From assembly GCF_022760175.1 (NCBI RefSeq), contig NZ_CP094326.1, forward strand, positions 2,654,804 through 2,718,803: a stretch of DNA of 64,000 nt, read 5' to 3'. A model generated the notes under the pieces. It searched no databases and was not told the DNA's origin. It saw nothing but the letters and a program-made list of their open reading frames with translations. The stretch comes from Zhouia spongiae. Lineage in GTDB: Bacteria; Bacteroidota; Bacteroidia; Flavobacteriales; Flavobacteriaceae. Positions 11,201 through 19,728 of the stretch are shown piece by piece (the first letter of the stretch is position 1; the number at the start of each line of letters is the position of its first letter). A program made the translations under genes and the position numbers.

Positions 11201-11403
11201 CGCACATTAACCAATATACGTTCTTGACTGTTGATTTGCGGCACAAATTCATAGCCTTGGTGTTGCAAATCCTGAACCAATTCTCTTTCTAAATCTGCCT
11301 CTGTTTGATAGCTTGCAGGCGCTTCGTTAAGTTCTGAAAACTTTTTGTAGCTATCTAAAACAATAAAGTTGTTGGATTCTGCTATGGTTTTATACTGTTG
11401 CAT
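8296..11403 (-). CDS. hsdR: type I restriction endonuclease subunit R
   Basis: The 1035-residue protein is the motor and nuclease subunit of the restriction complex. The N-terminal PD-(D/E)XK nuclease shows Asp154 followed by Glu168-x-Lys170 (VQVELKK). The SF2 motor shows Walker A TTGSGKT (311-317), DEAH (411-414) and TGTP (438-441). Length and architecture fit the EcoR124 (type IC) group. It is the last gene of the hsdM-hsdS-prrC-hsdR operon, and its start overlaps the end of prrC by 14 bp. All motifs look intact, so it should be active. Confidence 0.95.
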   Translation of the reverse strand: MQQYKTIAESNNFIVLDSYKKFSELNEAPASYQTEADLERELVQDLQHQGYEFVPQINSQERILVNVRMQLQELNNMQFTDKEWQRFVVEYLDKPSDSLTDKSRKIHDNYIYDFVFDDGHIQNIYLVDKKNITRNKLQVISQFEQKGTHANRYDVTVLVNGLPLVQVELKKRGVAIREAFNQVHRYTKESFNTDNSLFKYLQLFVISNGTDSRYFANTVQRDKNSFDFTMNWAKADNALIKDLKDFTITFFEKRTLLNVLLNYSVFDVSDTLLIMRPYQIAATERMLWKIESSFNAKKWSNPESGGYIWHTTGSGKTLTSFKAARLATQLEFIDKVFFVVDRKDLDFQTMKEYQRFSPDSVNGSDSTAGLKRNIEKQDNKIIVTTIQKLNNLMKSENDLDIYQKQVVFIFDEAHRSQFGEAQKNLKKKFKKYYQFGFTGTPIFPENALGAETTASVFGRELHSYVITDAIRDEKVLKFKVDYNDVRPQFKGIETEQDLTKLSAAENKKALLHPVRIKEISQYILKHYRQKTHRTKGGNSGFNAMFAVSSVDAAKCYYEELNNLQQDSDKPLRIATIFSFAANEEQNAIGEIPDETFEPTAMDLSAKEFLTQAINDYNAMFRTSYGVESKEFQNYYRDLAKRVKYKEIDLLIVVGMFLTGFDAPTLNTLFVDKNLRYHGLMQAFSRTNRIYDATKTFGNIVTFRDLEQATIDAITLFGDSSTRNVVLEKSYKEYLEGFTDIATGSARRGYIEVVKELKEKFPDPDAIVTEKDKKEFSKLFGEYLRVENILQNYDEFSNLKAFQDIDINDPEAVEAFKETYFVSDEDIAVMKQIELPAERTIQDYRSTYSDIRDWLRRERKGKEAEESGIDWDEVVFEVDLLKSQEINLDYILELIFEHNKKTKNKSELVEEIRRIIRASVGNRAKESLVVDFINETDLDEIKEKATIIDAFFAYAQGKQKTEATELITDENLNEEVAKRYITASLRREYASENGTELNSILPKMSPLNPQYLTKKQRVFQKISSFVEKFKGVGGQI

Positions 11404-12595
11404 GTTCTGATTGTCTTATTTCCGTTTCAGTACCTGAACTTTCTGTCAATTGTAATTTGAAACTATGTTTAAGTAAAAACTGATTGAAAACTTTTATGAA
11501 AATATCTTTTTCACTTTCTTGGATAGTGGACATTTCATCTCCAGAAAACTTACTGTGACTGTATAAATTAATAAGGCGAATCGCGACTGATATTTCTTCA
11601 GCAGAGACATATAGCTTAATTAGGTCTTCCCAATGATTATATCCCAAATAAGTTGAAGTTTTCTCTAAAACATTTCTTAACAGGTTAAAGTGATATTTAT
11701 ATAAATTGCGTGTACTAACAACATTTTTAAGTTCATCTAGTAAAAAAACATGATAGGAAAAAGGTGAATCCTTTGAGTCCTCTAACAAGTAAGTTCCATC
11801 ATTTAATTTCTGAAATCGGTATCTTCTTGTATTTCCTACACGATTCAACTCATTAAATAACACATTATAAAACAATGGGTTATGAGTTGAGACAATAAAC
11901 TTCAAATTGGTTTCTTTTGCATTCTTAATTAACGTTGCCAAATCTACTGCCAACTCAATTAAATGATTATCATCTAAAGAACTAACAGGGTCATCTATAA
12001 AAATATATTCTAAATCATTGAATTTATCTGAAGACCTTTCATCCTCATTTTCTTTTAATAGCTGAACAATATGTTCTATCAAACTATAAAACACACACCA
12101 GATAAAGTTACTTTCTTCACCTTTTGAAATTTTTATATTTTGTTCACTATTATCACCGCCACCTTGATAAGCAAATGTAATTTCAGAAAAGTCATCATTA
12201 AAAGATGGAGTTATTTTAGAAGTTGTGTAATGTTGAAAATTACTTATAATGTTACCATCTTGACTTTCATCTTTTAAAAATCCAAGAGCTAAATCAGTAA
12301 AACCATTCGAGTGGACTAATAATTTCCTTTCTCTATCGTTAGGTAAATCATTATCCCAATAAAACAAATCTTCAGTAAAGGCATTGTAATACATTATTTT
12401 AATACCAGAAGCTTCTTGTTCACCAGTATCCTCCTCTGAATTTTTTGGTGCTATTAACTCTTTAAACTTACGAGATAGACGCGTTTTTCCAGTGCCATTG
12501 AAGGCATAAATTAATTGAATCTTAGCTTGTTTTTTTCCTTCCTTCTTTGTTGATGCTAATAATCCTCTTGCAATTTCAGTTAATGATTGACTCAT
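11390..12595 (-). CDS. prrC: PrrC-like anticodon nuclease (ABC-type ATPase)
   Basis: The 401-residue protein is close in length to E. coli PrrC (396, from memory). ATPase motifs: Walker A NGTGKT (33-38), signature ISKGEE (156-161), Walker B IFIDDP (198-203) and switch His238. The C-terminal part has Arg307-x3-Glu311 and His347, the same R-x3-E...H arrangement reported as the PrrC active site. The gene sits between hsdS and hsdR, exactly as in the E. coli prr locus. There the nuclease is kept silent by the restriction complex and cuts tRNA-Lys when a phage protein disables restriction. The tRNA target here is not known. A plain AAA_13 ATPase is the alternative. Confidence 0.72.
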   Translation of the reverse strand: MSQSLTEIARGLLASTKKEGKKQAKIQLIYAFNGTGKTRLSRKFKELIAPKNSEEDTGEQEASGIKIMYYNAFTEDLFYWDNDLPNDRERKLLVHSNGFTDLALGFLKDESQDGNIISNFQHYTTSKITPSFNDDFSEITFAYQGGGDNSEQNIKISKGEESNFIWCVFYSLIEHIVQLLKENEDERSSDKFNDLEYIFIDDPVSSLDDNHLIELAVDLATLIKNAKETNLKFIVSTHNPLFYNVLFNELNRVGNTRRYRFQKLNDGTYLLEDSKDSPFSYHVFLLDELKNVVSTRNLYKYHFNLLRNVLEKTSTYLGYNHWEDLIKLYVSAEEISVAIRLINLYSHSKFSGDEMSTIQESEKDIFIKVFNQFLLKHSFKLQLTESSGTETEIRQSEHATV

Positions 12596-12604
12596 GTTAT
12601 TTGG

Positions 12605-13756
12605 TTAGTTTTCTGTATTTGGAAAGGTTAACAATAACTCACGGTAATATTCGTATTGTTTTTGCCTTAGTTCTATTTCTTTTGGTAAACCCTCTGTAAT
12701 AGATGTAGTAAGGACATCAAATTTATCTAAGATGGCAACGATGCGTTCTTTTACTTGAATACTAGGATTAGGGATTTTTATTCTGTTTAGATTTTTCTTA
12801 TTTAATTTTGGTTGAGCTGCACCGGAGATATAAGGTATTAGGTCTATACTATTTAGGTAATACTCAACAAATCTTCTTTCCGCATAACTGTTAAATTTCA
12901 AAACGTGAGCATGATTATTTACCCAATTTTTTCCACTTATACTAAATGCTATTGGTGTATTTCGTGCAATTAAATTTGCACCATCCTCTGAAACTAATAA
13001 AAAATCTCCTTCAAAAATATACCCCTTAACATAGTCAACTATACCCGATGCTCCATAATAGGGTATGTTACCCGGCTCTCTTAAACCACTTGTTATAGGT
13101 TTACGCATTGAATCAAGGTTTTCAGCTAAGTTCCCTAAATCTTCATACTCAACCTCATTCTCATCAAAACTCAACAACTGTTCTCGATAATAGGTATATT
13201 GCTGTTTACGCGCTGTAAGCTCTGCTGTAAGCTCTGCTGTAAGCTCTGCTGTAAGCTCTGCAAACTTATCGAGAATATCAGCTATTTTTTGTTGGATTTT
13301 TAGAGATTTTTTAGGGTTTTCTGGGCATGGGATAGGAAATTTTTTGTTGGCATAACTGCTAATCCATTGTCGTTTATGGTCACCATCCACTAATCCATTT
13401 GGTAATGTATTTAACCAATAATATATATACTTCAGCAAAGCCAAAGACTCATCTTTAGAAGTTATCAACTTAATTGCAGAAGACTTCACTTTAAAATCGA
13501 AGTCAACCCATTTATTGGCTGTCGTAAAATCATCGAAAATTATTACAGGTTTTTCAGATGCTTTATATATGCCATTAGTTTCATCCGTATATCCTAAAAT
13601 AAATGTTTTACCTGCAGTCAGAACAGGTGTTTCATATTCATCTTTGTATTCTTTAGAGTTTACACGGTATTTTGTAGGTTGTTCATAATCTGTATATTCA
13701 CCCAAAGTTTTCCATTCAACCTCATGTCCCTCTAATAATTTATCTAAATAACTCAT
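12605..13756 (-). CDS. hsdS: type I restriction specificity subunit S
   Basis: The 383-residue protein has two target-recognition domains (about 1-150 and 205-340). Each is followed by a conserved helical spacer with a [14 protein letters not shown] or [13 protein letters not shown] motif. The first spacer contains four consecutive AELT units (residues 166-181). In EcoR124 the number of such units sets the distance between the two half-sites. The gene overlaps the hsdM stop by 4 bp and is 9 bp ahead of prrC. It determines the DNA sequence recognised by both methylase and nuclease; that sequence cannot be read from the protein. Confidence 0.93.
   Translation of the reverse strand: MSYLDKLLEGHEVEWKTLGEYTDYEQPTKYRVNSKEYKDEYETPVLTAGKTFILGYTDETNGIYKASEKPVIIFDDFTTANKWVDFDFKVKSSAIKLITSKDESLALLKYIYYWLNTLPNGLVDGDHKRQWISSYANKKFPIPCPENPKKSLKIQQKIADILDKFAELTAELTAELTAELTARKQQYTYYREQLLSFDENEVEYEDLGNLAENLDSMRKPITSGLREPGNIPYYGASGIVDYVKGYIFEGDFLLVSEDGANLIARNTPIAFSISGKNWVNNHAHVLKFNSYAERRFVEYYLNSIDLIPYISGAAQPKLNKKNLNRIKIPNPSIQVKERIVAILDKFDVLTTSITEGLPKEIELRQKQYEYYRELLLTFPNTEN
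13212..13259 (-). repeat. four perfect 12-bp tandem repeats in hsdS
   Basis: Four identical copies of GCTGTAAGCTCT on the + strand (13212, 13224, 13236, 13248) encode AELT x4 in the central spacer of HsdS. In-frame 12-bp units can expand or contract by slipped pairing without breaking the gene. In EcoR124 two versus three units change the non-specific spacer of the target from N6 to N7. Confidence 0.95.
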
Positions 13757-15300
13757 GCCTCAATTTCTTTTATAACTTCATCAATATCAGCACGTAACTT
13801 GTCTATTTTCTTTACTGTTGTAGTAATTTCGTTATTAAGCTTTAAAATGTCTATTTTCTCCCGGGTATCTTCAGCTTCTATATATGAACTTACAGATAAA
13901 TTATAATCGTTTTCCGCAATCTTGGTATTATCTATAGTTGTCGCTACGTGAGCTACCTCTCCTTTGCTATCGAACATTTTCATCACCTTTTCAATGTGGG
14001 TGTCGGTCATCACATTGTTGTTGGTTTCTTTTTTGAAGTAGTCTTCGCCACTGGCATCAATAAACTGAGTTTTGGTATCTGTTTTCTTTTTAGATAATAC
14101 CAAAATATTTACCGCTATGGATGTACCATAAAACAGGTTTGGCGCTAAGGAAATGACTGTTTCCACAAAGTTATTATCTACCAAATACTTTCTAATTTTC
14201 TGTTCTGCACCACCACGGTAAAAAATACCGGGGAAACACACCAAAGCAGCCCTACCTTTGCTCGATAGATAACTGAGTGCATGTAGTACGAAAGCAAAAT
14301 CAGCTTTTGATTTAGGTGCTAGTACTCCTGCAGGTGCAAAACGGTCGTCGTTTATCATAGTTGGGTCTTCACTACCAATCCATTTTACAGAATACGGTGG
14401 ATTAGACACTATGGCATCAAATGGTTTTTCGTCACCTAACTCTGGGTGTATTAATGTATCGCCATGTACAATATGAAACTTATCGTAGTTGATGTTGTGT
14501 AAAAACATGTTCATACGTGCCAAATTGTAGGTGGTATGGTTAATTTCCTGCCCATAGAACCCTTCCTGTATAATATGACTGTCAAAATGTTTTTTAGCCT
14601 GTAATAGTAAGGAACCCGAGCCCGCTGCAGGGTCATAAATTTTGTTTACCGTTGTTTGCCCATGCATTGCCAATTGCGCAATGAGTTTGGATACATTTTG
14701 AGGCGTGAAAAACTCACCACCAGACTTCCCTGCATTGGCAGCATAATTGGAGATTAGAAACTCATAGGCATCGCCAAACAGGTCTATTTGATTGTCTTCA
14801 AAGTTTCCAAATCTTAAGCCATCAACGCCTTTAAGCACTTTCGCCAAACGGTCGTTTTTGAGCGGTACAGTATTACCTAGGCGATTACTCGTAGTATCAA
14901 AATCTGCGAATAATCCTTTAATATCTTCTTCTGATGGATAACCCATAGCAGAACTTTCTATAGCAGAAAATACAGCAGCCAAATCGGTGTTTAAGTTTGG
15001 GTTGTCGTTTGCATTTTTAACCACATTTACAAACAACTGACTAGGATAAATGAAATACCCTTTTGTTTTAATCGCATCATCTTTTATTTCGGAAGTTATA
15101 ACGTCGTCTGATAAGTTGGGGTAATTTACGCTATCATCGCCTCCCTCAATATAATTGGTGAAATTTTCACTAATGAAACGGTAAAACAGCGTTCCTAATA
15201 CGAATTGTTTAAAATCCCATCCATCTACAGAGCCACGTACATCGTTGGCAATTTTCCATATTTGACTTTGTAATTCAGCTCTTTGTGCTATGCTTGTCAT
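13753..15300 (-). CDS. hsdM: type I restriction DNA methyltransferase subunit M
   Basis: The 515-residue protein has an N-terminal HsdM helical domain ([20 protein letters not shown]) and a Rossmann methylase. SAM-binding motif I is DPAAGSGSL (223-231) and catalytic motif IV is NPPY (300-303), typical of N6-adenine methylases. A coiled-coil-like C-terminus ([18 protein letters not shown]) would contact HsdS. It is the first gene of the hsd operon and lies 91 bp downstream of the HrgA-like gene. It modifies host target sites and also forms the restriction complex with HsdS and HsdR. Confidence 0.95.
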   Translation of the reverse strand: MTSIAQRAELQSQIWKIANDVRGSVDGWDFKQFVLGTLFYRFISENFTNYIEGGDDSVNYPNLSDDVITSEIKDDAIKTKGYFIYPSQLFVNVVKNANDNPNLNTDLAAVFSAIESSAMGYPSEEDIKGLFADFDTTSNRLGNTVPLKNDRLAKVLKGVDGLRFGNFEDNQIDLFGDAYEFLISNYAANAGKSGGEFFTPQNVSKLIAQLAMHGQTTVNKIYDPAAGSGSLLLQAKKHFDSHIIQEGFYGQEINHTTYNLARMNMFLHNINYDKFHIVHGDTLIHPELGDEKPFDAIVSNPPYSVKWIGSEDPTMINDDRFAPAGVLAPKSKADFAFVLHALSYLSSKGRAALVCFPGIFYRGGAEQKIRKYLVDNNFVETVISLAPNLFYGTSIAVNILVLSKKKTDTKTQFIDASGEDYFKKETNNNVMTDTHIEKVMKMFDSKGEVAHVATTIDNTKIAENDYNLSVSSYIEAEDTREKIDILKLNNEITTTVKKIDKLRADIDEVIKEIEA

Positions 15301-15391
15301 TATTTTTAATTATATCTTAATTTTCAAAAGTACTATTTCTCATGTAATAGTCGTGCTTCCCTTTTTATGGAAGGCTATAGTTTTATATTTT

Positions 15392-16333
15392 TTACGAAAT
15401 GTTTTTTATCAATTTAATTAACTTTTCATCCTCCAGTATTTTATCGTACATTTCTTTTCTAATTTCATGGCTTTTTAAATCAATTTCAATTCTTTTGATG
15501 AAGTTTTTAAAATCGGGGTTCATTTGTACTAATTTATTCAAAGTCTCCCAATCTAAGTTTTCTCTATATTCAGGTAGTAATATCACTTTTGAATTATTCG
15601 GCTCAAAAATGTCTAAATGTATTACTCCAATTCCAAATGCAGATGAAAGCCTTTCAAGTTCAAGTCTAAACTCTTCATCTTCAGATATTTCAGCAGAAAC
15701 TAAATAACTCTCGTTGGCCCAAGAAGAATTAGAGACTGCTTGAAAAAACTTTTCTCTAAGGGTTGAAAGATTAAGTTCTTTCTTTATTTCAAAGGACTGA
15801 AGTACAATTGAGGTGTTGCCTATAGAACTGCTGAGTTTTAAAACACTATCATCCCATTCATCGATTGGAAATTCGCAACCTACCATATCTGGATGAACCC
15901 ATTCTCCAAATTTTTTCTTTTCTGATTTTGAATGACTTATTGTTTTTGTAAAGGACTTAAGGGAATAAAAAGCAAAGTGTGCTAAAAAATGATGTAAATC
16001 TCTTTCTGTATATTTATAATTTGATTTATTCTTAGTAATTATTTTTGTTTCTTCTTCAGTTTTGCCAGCTTCATATTCACTAAAATCTATGTTATACTCC
16101 TTACTTGATAGGTAAAATCTTTTAGGCCTTCTTCCAACAGTTTTAAAAATTCCTTTTGGATTATCACGAGCAATTACATGAAGTCTTGCACCTAGTGTGG
16201 CATTAGGGGTTTTACCTTTACTGTTTAATTTAGAGTCTAACCCTTTATTCACTGCTATTTCCCAAATTTCAGAAATAGTTAAAGGTATTTCTGAATCTTT
16301 AAGAACTAATTCTGCAAGTTTATGGAATGTCAT
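15392..16333 (-). CDS. HrgA-like protein: HARE-type HTH plus putative PD-(D/E)XK nuclease
   Basis: Residues about 1-75 form a winged helix of the HARE-HTH type (FHKLAELVLKDSEIPLTISEIWEIAV), common in restriction-linked proteins. The C-terminal part has HPDMVG with Asp149, then SFEIKKEL with Glu182-x-Lys184, and Gln199. This spacing fits a PD-(D/E)XK nuclease core. The overall plan resembles HrgA of Helicobacter, a protein tied to restriction loci. It lies 91 bp upstream of hsdM on the same strand, so it may be co-expressed and act as an extra nuclease or a regulator. No activity is proven. Confidence 0.55.
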   Translation of the reverse strand: MTFHKLAELVLKDSEIPLTISEIWEIAVNKGLDSKLNSKGKTPNATLGARLHVIARDNPKGIFKTVGRRPKRFYLSSKEYNIDFSEYEAGKTEEETKIITKNKSNYKYTERDLHHFLAHFAFYSLKSFTKTISHSKSEKKKFGEWVHPDMVGCEFPIDEWDDSVLKLSSSIGNTSIVLQSFEIKKELNLSTLREKFFQAVSNSSWANESYLVSAEISEDEEFRLELERLSSAFGIGVIHLDIFEPNNSKVILLPEYRENLDWETLNKLVQMNPDFKNFIKRIEIDLKSHEIRKEMYDKILEDEKLIKLIKNIS

Positions 16334-16360
16334 AATATTTTGAATTTTATATAATTAAGG

Positions 16361-16930
16361 CTATAATATGGTTGTTATAAACCCCAAAAATGTAGTAATT
16401 GCAAGTATCAAGTTAATAATCTTTTCATATTTTTGATACCAATCACCGATTACGGTATTCCAATTCCTATGCGATTGGTTTTTTGAATTTATGGGAGGAG
16501 TATTAAGAACAATATTTTCAGCGCCGGTACTTTGACTTAATTTAGTTTTATGAAATTTACCTTCTAAATAAATTTTCCCTTCTTTTTCTAATTTTTTTAT
16601 AGCGTATCTTTCAATACCAGGTGTTGATTTCGTAATTGTATATGAATTACTTTTTATTTGATTAAATACTTTGTTTATAACCCAGTGGTCTATCCCTTGA
16701 GTTATAGCTTGAGCACCATCATCCGTTAAAGCGTATTTAACCTCAGAATCGATTTTTTCTGTTGTTATCAATCCCAATGTTATAAGATCTTCACATTTCC
16801 TTTCAACTGAGGTAACTCTAATTGGGAAAAATGCTCTTAATGTCATAAAGTCTAAATGGTCACGTTCAGAAAGTATCTGAATAATCTTTTTCTCTATATT
16901 TCCTGGTTTGTGATAATCAATTTTCCTCAT
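16361..16930 (-). CDS. winged-helix protein with C-terminal membrane anchor
   Basis: I do not recognise a named family. The 189-residue protein has an N-terminal winged-helix-like part (residues about 8-85; IIQILSERDHLDFMTLRAFF, TSVERKCEDLITLGLI) and a middle part with a second short alpha/beta unit. It ends in a hydrophobic helix (IINLILAITTFLGFITTIL) that would anchor it in the membrane. It lies 27 bp upstream of the HrgA-like gene and may head the hrgA-hsd transcription unit. It could be a membrane-tethered sensor or regulator of the defence operon; this is inference only. Confidence 0.55.
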   Translation of the reverse strand: MRKIDYHKPGNIEKKIIQILSERDHLDFMTLRAFFPIRVTSVERKCEDLITLGLITTEKIDSEVKYALTDDGAQAITQGIDHWVINKVFNQIKSNSYTITKSTPGIERYAIKKLEKEGKIYLEGKFHKTKLSQSTGAENIVLNTPPINSKNQSHRNWNTVIGDWYQKYEKIINLILAITTFLGFITTIL

Positions 16931-16949
16931 TTATAAGATTATATTCTTT

Positions 16950-16957
16950 CAAATATA
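16950..16957 (-). promoter_or_regulatory. putative -7 box upstream of winged-helix/hrgA/hsd unit
   Basis: On the minus strand TATATTTG matches the Bacteroidota -7 consensus TAnnTTTG, 19 bp before the start codon of the winged-helix gene. No clear -33 element is seen. Confidence 0.4.
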
Positions 16958-17144
16958 ACAATAAAACGTAGTTGCTTCTTAGGACATTTTTAAGTAGGGC
17001 TAACAAATCATTAATGTTCCAATCTCCTTACGGAAACTCTTAATCTTAAATTCTAGCAAAACAAAAGTTTTAGATGGACTTAATTTACCAGTTTTTACTA
17101 AATTGTAGTTTGTAGGAGTTAAGAATGAGATCAAATTTAATTGA

Positions 17145-17579
17145 TCAAAATTCAAAACGTACATCTTCTTGAAGCATGTTATTAACATCAATTGTAGGTA
17201 GTATGAATTCATTAAAGGGAGTGCCATCTGTTTTAGCATGTAAAATACCTCGTGCAGATCCGATAGTTAATACCGCAAAATGAACAGCCAGATTCTTTTT
17301 TACAATATATTTATGTTCTCCTTGTTTTATTTTACTTAAAAAATCATTTTTTTCAATTTCAAATGTAGCTTGAACTTCAAGTAAAAGAAAAGGCTGACCT
17401 TTCTTTTTTTCAAAAGAAAAACGAGTATTACAAGTAACAATATGATCATCAATATCCAAACCGAACCCCAAACCTGTAATAAGATTTGTTTCACCAGTTT
17501 TTTTGTAGGCAGTATCAATAATTGCAAAAGATACAGTACGAAGCCCTGTGAAAGCGAAGCCTAATTGATTATAAGTCAT
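17145..17579 (-). CDS. SecB-like chaperone (third gene of a TAC-type cassette)
   Basis: The 144-residue protein resembles SecB in its second half. A beta segment (FLLLEVQATFEIEK) is followed by LAVHFAVLTIGSARGILHAKT and then FILPTIDVNNML. This mirrors the SecB pattern of a helix with a conserved Arg followed by a Pro-hydrophobic loop and the last helix. The gene starts 8 bp after the HigA-like antitoxin, in the order toxin-antitoxin-chaperone known from Mycobacterium higB1-higA1-Rv1957. There the chaperone folds and protects the antitoxin. The match is by pattern, not by search. Confidence 0.6.
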   Translation of the reverse strand: MTYNQLGFAFTGLRTVSFAIIDTAYKKTGETNLITGLGFGLDIDDHIVTCNTRFSFEKKKGQPFLLLEVQATFEIEKNDFLSKIKQGEHKYIVKKNLAVHFAVLTIGSARGILHAKTDGTPFNEFILPTIDVNNMLQEDVRFEF

Positions 17580-17587
17580 TACCTATA

Positions 17588-18073
17588 CTAAATTTGATTT
17601 GCTGTATATCTATACGAATCCATATTTTTCATATTGGTGTTCAAAACAGGATTCCGTTTAGTGATTCTTTTTGAAGTAACGATTTCTTCTATTACCTTTT
17701 GTTTACGCTTATGAACAACTTGCATAGAGTAATGAAGGACAGATTTATGTATATTCGAAATCGGCTTAATTTTTGGGGAGGTAATACTCACCTCTAGTGC
17801 ATCAGCGATTTTGTCTAAAGTATCAAATGTTAGGTTAGCTTTTGCGCGTAAAATTTTGTTAACCTGTTGTGCACTTACTCCCATTTTATTTGCTAAATCA
17901 ACTTGTTTAATCTTATTTGATTCCATGTACTCCAATAGCTCTAAAGCGAAATCTTGAGCTCTTGAAATATTTCGTCTGTTGGTACGATCTTCTTTTGCTC
18001 GTTTTTTCCACCTCAGAGATGTTTTAGTAACTGCCTTATTTAAGTTTTTATCCATATTATAATTCTGTAGCAT
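17588..18073 (-). CDS. HigA-like XRE antitoxin with C-terminal extension
   Basis: The 161-residue protein has an XRE helix-turn-helix at about residues 48-95 (KIKQVDLANKMGVSAQQVNKILRAKANLTFDTLDKIADAL). A basic extension of about 60 residues follows, ending MDSYRYTANQI. Its start overlaps the upstream toxin-like gene by 17 bp, and the chaperone-like gene follows after 8 bp. In TAC systems the antitoxin carries a C-terminal chaperone-addiction segment with aromatic residues, and the extension here would fit that role. An internal ATG (MDKNLNKAVT, residue 6) is an alternative start. It probably binds DNA and represses its own operon. Confidence 0.7.
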   Translation of the reverse strand: MLQNYNMDKNLNKAVTKTSLRWKKRAKEDRTNRRNISRAQDFALELLEYMESNKIKQVDLANKMGVSAQQVNKILRAKANLTFDTLDKIADALEVSITSPKIKPISNIHKSVLHYSMQVVHKRKQKVIEEIVTSKRITKRNPVLNTNMKNMDSYRYTANQI

Positions 18074-18626
18074 CAGTAATTTTCTCTTGTTTTAACCAAG
18101 CTTTCAAATAAGTCATTTTTTTAAGCTCCATTTTTAAAGCTTTCGAATGATTCATTTTGTCAACCAATTTAATTCCGGCTCCCGTTAGAATAATGGCGTT
18201 ATTTCCAACAAGCACCCCATACAATCGGATTAAAGACCCATGGGTGTATGTATACATCTTTCGCCTTCCCGGATCATCATAACGTTCTGATTTTGATAAT
18301 TCTTTAAATTCATCAAATAAAAGATCAAAACAATCACCATTCTGTGATTCTTCAGTTAATTCATCTAATTTGTCAAAAAGATCTGCAGATTCTTGTAATA
18401 CATCAGTTGCTAAATAAGTTAAATTATGATTTTTAAATGCACCTTGCTTCCATCCTGAATTAGTAGATTTGATAAAATTGCGCACAAATAATGGATCTTG
18501 GAGTTCATTTTGTATTTTATCCAATTCTGTTTCATACTCATTGGGTGTTTGGTAAAAAGGACAATTAACAAATTTTGCTATATATATGCCTTGATATTGT
18601 TCGTCAAATGTACGGAATATTTCCAT
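18057..18626 (-). CDS. putative toxin of the TAC-type cassette
   Basis: The 189-residue protein is first in the cassette. The C-terminal half (GRRKMYTYTHGSLIRLYGVLVGNNAIILTGAGIKLVDKM) has the strand-turn-strand rhythm of RelE/HigB-type RNases, with several basic residues. The N-terminal 100 residues are an extension not typical of HigB. It overlaps the antitoxin by 17 bp, as toxin-antitoxin pairs often do. Its role as a toxin is inferred from operon order and this weak similarity. A non-toxin partner protein cannot be excluded. Confidence 0.5.
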   Translation of the reverse strand: MEIFRTFDEQYQGIYIAKFVNCPFYQTPNEYETELDKIQNELQDPLFVRNFIKSTNSGWKQGAFKNHNLTYLATDVLQESADLFDKLDELTEESQNGDCFDLLFDEFKELSKSERYDDPGRRKMYTYTHGSLIRLYGVLVGNNAIILTGAGIKLVDKMNHSKALKMELKKMTYLKAWLKQEKITDATEL

Positions 18627-18632
18627 AAAATC

Positions 18633-18644
18633 AACCTGTAGGTT
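18633..18644. promoter_or_regulatory. palindrome upstream of the TAC operon
   Basis: AACCTGTAGGTT is an inverted repeat (5-bp arms, 2-bp centre) lying 6 bp upstream of the toxin start codon. It is a plausible operator for the HigA-like antitoxin, but no second copy was found. Confidence 0.35.
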
Positions 18645-19399
18645 TATTTTTGATTCAGAATTAACATTTTAACGACCGTGAATCTGATTAATTAGATAGT
18701 TCTCATTAAGGTAAAATGTAATGTATTTAATAATTAAAGTATAATTCATAAAACTAATATTTTAAAAGGTATTTTATTAAAATAATATAATAGTAAATAA
18801 GAGGAAACTATAGAATAGTTTATCGAAATACTGTAAATATAGAAAAAACTGGTGTTGAAATAGGGAGGGACAGGCAAAGAATTTTATTTAAAACTGTTTA
18901 ATAATTGATTTATTCTTCCAAAGAAACCTAAAAATTACCAAACCAGATTAAGGTAAACCATAAACCAAAATAAAGATAACCCCTATGTGGTTTATTAAAT
19001 ATCTTTTCTCAATATTATTTCAGAAAATCACTTTTAATGTCTTTTAATGAAGTGAGGTTGTTTGTAATTTAAATGTTTGTATGTTGGCTGGGAAGCAAGT
19101 GGCATTTATTGAACATAAAATACTTTGTGAAGTTAGGATAAGTTGATAACTGCAAGTTGTTCGTGCCAAACGGGGGAAGTAGGAGTCTCTCAAGACATAA
19201 CTTTCTTCTCAGCATAATTACTTTTCAAATTCATACTGCACTTCATAGATTCCTGTTATTTAGTGGAACGTTGAAATCGAAAAATGTTATGAGAATAAGA
19301 AAATCGTGGAGGGTTCCTGTTTTTATACAAAACATTATTATTTACACCTCCATATATTGGGTTTGTTTTTAAAGTAGAATTTAATTGATAACATAATCC
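18645..19399. other. AT-rich gap with no supported gene
   Basis: About 750 bp separate the TAC operon from the XRE repressor. It is strongly AT-rich. One 71-codon open frame at 19157-19372 (+) shows no start signal or recognisable protein and was not called. The stretch probably holds the TAC promoter and decayed sequence. Confidence 0.5.
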
Positions 19400-19615
19400 T
19401 TAAAACTTAAGCAAAACAAATAAGTCTACTTCCAGAACTTTAGCTAATTCGTATAAAGAATAAATAGTTGGATTAACCTTTCCATTTTCTAATTTTTCAA
19501 TGGCCTGCCTATCTTTACCACAAGCACGAGCAAGATCGGACTGATTCCATCCTTTCTTATTTCTTAATTCAATGATTCGTTTTCCTACTTTCTTTTTTAA
19601 TTGATCCTTTGTCAT
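19400..19615 (-). CDS. XRE-family repressor
   Basis: The 71-residue protein is little more than one Cro/CI-type helix-turn-helix (KRIIELRNKKGWNQSDLARACGKDRQAIEKLENGKVNPT). It is divergent from the HEPN operon across 113 bp. That gap holds three similar 20-bp inverted repeats, one of them directly beside its own start, so it very likely represses both directions. Small stand-alone XRE proteins of this kind often control defence or toxin operons. Confidence 0.85.
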   Translation of the reverse strand: MTKDQLKKKVGKRIIELRNKKGWNQSDLARACGKDRQAIEKLENGKVNPTIYSLYELAKVLEVDLFVLLKF

Positions 19616-19623
19616 ACAACAAA

Positions 19624-19643
19624 TGTCATTTTATTATACGACA
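19624..19643. promoter_or_regulatory. operator O1 (XRE-HEPN divergent region)
   Basis: TGTCATTTTATTATACGACA has the same 7-6-7 layout as the two neighbouring sites but imperfect arms. It lies 8 bp from the XRE start codon, a position suited to autorepression. Confidence 0.5.
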
Positions 19644-19647
19644 TTCT

Positions 19648-19667
19648 TGTCATATTTTAATATGACA
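19648..19667. promoter_or_regulatory. operator O2 (XRE-HEPN divergent region)
   Basis: TGTCATATTTTAATATGACA consists of inverted TGTCATA/TATGACA arms separated by 6 bp. The arms extend to 9 bp with a 2-bp centre. Its centre lies 24 bp from that of O1. Confidence 0.7.
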
Positions 19668-19688
19668 TATTGTGGTTTTTTATATATT

Positions 19689-19708
19689 TGTCATATAATA
19701 GTATGACA
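19689..19708. promoter_or_regulatory. operator O3 (XRE-HEPN divergent region)
   Basis: TGTCATATAATAGTATGACA has perfect 7-bp arms identical to those of O2 and the same 6-bp spacing. It lies 20 bp upstream of the HEPN gene and would block its promoter when bound. Confidence 0.7.
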
Positions 19709-19728
19709 AAATAACATAATATGTTATC

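Noticed and set aside
17000..17239. 79-codon frame on the minus strand downstream of the SecB-like gene
   Set aside because: It starts inside the SecB-like gene in another frame and has no coding character beyond it; most likely a shadow.
19157..19372. 71-codon open frame on the + strand in the gap left of the XRE gene
   Set aside because: No start signal, no recognisable protein and composition like the surrounding AT-rich non-coding DNA.
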